Position numbers and translations under genes: made by a program. 6,369 bases of DNA from Thermoplasmata archaeon (GTDB lineage Archaea; Thermoplasmatota; Thermoplasmata; Thermoplasmatales; Thermoplasmataceae), in contig JAJZOT010000103.1 in assembly GCA_021847855.1 (NCBI GenBank), positions 1 through 6,369 on the forward strand, written 5' to 3'. This document shows, piece after piece, positions 6,062-6,369 of the stretch (position 1 is the first letter of the stretch; each line of letters starts with the position of its first letter). The notes beneath the pieces are model-generated. The model worked only from the letters and a program-made list of their open reading frames with translations, had not been told where the DNA came from and did no database searches.

Positions 6062-6150
6062 CTAATTTTTCTTTCTTTGACCTGAGTAACAGAATGTTCT
6101 TAATTCATGGCGTAATTGCCTATCTACAGTCTGGAATTGTCTATGAGAAC

Positions 6151-6160
6151 ATATTTATAT
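6151..6160 (+). promoter_or_regulatory. TATA box of rpl15e
   Basis: ATATTTATAT lies about 50 bases before the L15e start, predicting a transcript that begins near 6180-6184. Unlike its neighbours, this gene would then have a leader of about 22-26 bases carrying a ribosome-binding sequence (AAAGGCGAT, 6193-6201), which suits a strongly translated ribosomal protein gene. Confidence 0.55.
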
Positions 6161-6205
6161 TCTCCATAACTACTCCTATTCTGTTAGATACTAAAGGCGA
6201 TAATG

Positions 6206-6369
6206 ATGAGTGAAGTTCAAAGTACTTACAGTGTTGTAAGGGATTCCTGGAAAAGTCTCAAGAAATCAGATATATACAAAATGCACAAGGAAAGGATGAT
6301 CGGCTGGAGAAACGGCCCTTCTTTTGAAAGGGTTGAACACCCAACAAGAGTTGACAGGGCAAGATCTCT
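6206..6369 (+). CDS. rpl15e: Large-subunit ribosomal protein L15e (N-terminal part only)
   Basis: L15e is an archaeal/eukaryotic large-subunit protein that binds 23S rRNA. The 54 residues visible match its conserved N-terminus: an opening [15 protein letters not shown] (8-22), in the place of the YKYIREAWK type of start in homologues, then [19 protein letters not shown] (30-48) and VDRARS (49-54), which correspond to the WRREP, ERPTR and LDRARxLGY stretch. The remainder lies beyond the right edge. Two ATGs in tandem (6203 and 6206) are possible starts. I chose 6206 because homologues usually have one methionine here and the AAAGG/GGCGAT element is then 4-8 bases away; 6203 would add one residue. 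The gene is divergent from rnp2 across a 170-base spacer that holds both promoters and no other gene I can see. Confidence 0.93.
   Translation, partial: MSEVQSTYSVVRDSWKSLKKSDIYKMHKERMIGWRNGPSFERVEHPTRVDRARS

Overview
The window is a gene-dense piece of an archaeal chromosome. Ribosomal protein L15e, the archaeal clamp-loader large subunit RFC-L, the wyosine enzyme Taw1 and a Pop5-like RNase P protein together rule out a bacterium. A Thermoplasmatales-type euryarchaeon is the best guess, based on TATA boxes about 22-31 bases before start codons (leaderless or nearly leaderless messages), GTG starts, heavy AGG/AGA and ATA codon use, and moderate GC. The order-level assignment is inference.

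Layout. Minus strand, 1-1563: a two-gene ABC-2 type transporter operon. The ATPase (775-1563) comes first and is coupled by a 1-base TGATG overlap to a six-helix permease that runs off the left edge (1-775). Its promoter has a TATA box and, directly upstream of it, a perfect 17-base palindrome that may be an operator. Plus strand, 1741-2697: divergent taw1 (tRNA wyosine biosynthesis, radical SAM), followed through an ATGA overlap by a possible 41-codon Cys/His-rich small ORF. Plus strand, 2911-5748: a probable three-gene operon of an acyl-CoA dehydrogenase, a stand-alone tRNA-binding OB-fold protein (methionyl-tRNA synthetase beta type) and rfcL, with gaps of 27 and 3 bases. Minus strand, 5745-6035: a short gene meeting rfcL tail to tail with a 4-base stop-codon overlap; I read it as the RNase P protein Pop5/Rnp2. 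Plus strand, 6206 to the right edge: the N-terminal part of ribosomal protein L15e, divergent from rnp2.

How the genes fit together. Much of the window is information processing: tRNA modification at position 37 (Taw1), tRNA binding or charging (OB-fold protein), tRNA 5' maturation (Rnp2), translation (L15e) and sliding-clamp loading (RFC-L). The acyl-CoA dehydrogenase and the transporter are metabolic or membrane neighbours with no evident mechanistic link. No tRNA or rRNA gene, insertion sequence, CRISPR array or integrase was seen. I found no convincing new multi-gene defence or mobile system. The points most worth a second look are the small ORF after taw1, the palindrome at the transporter promoter, the atypical Q-loop of the ATPase, the RFC-L without a visible PCNA-binding tail, and the rearranged L15e/rnp2 neighbourhood.
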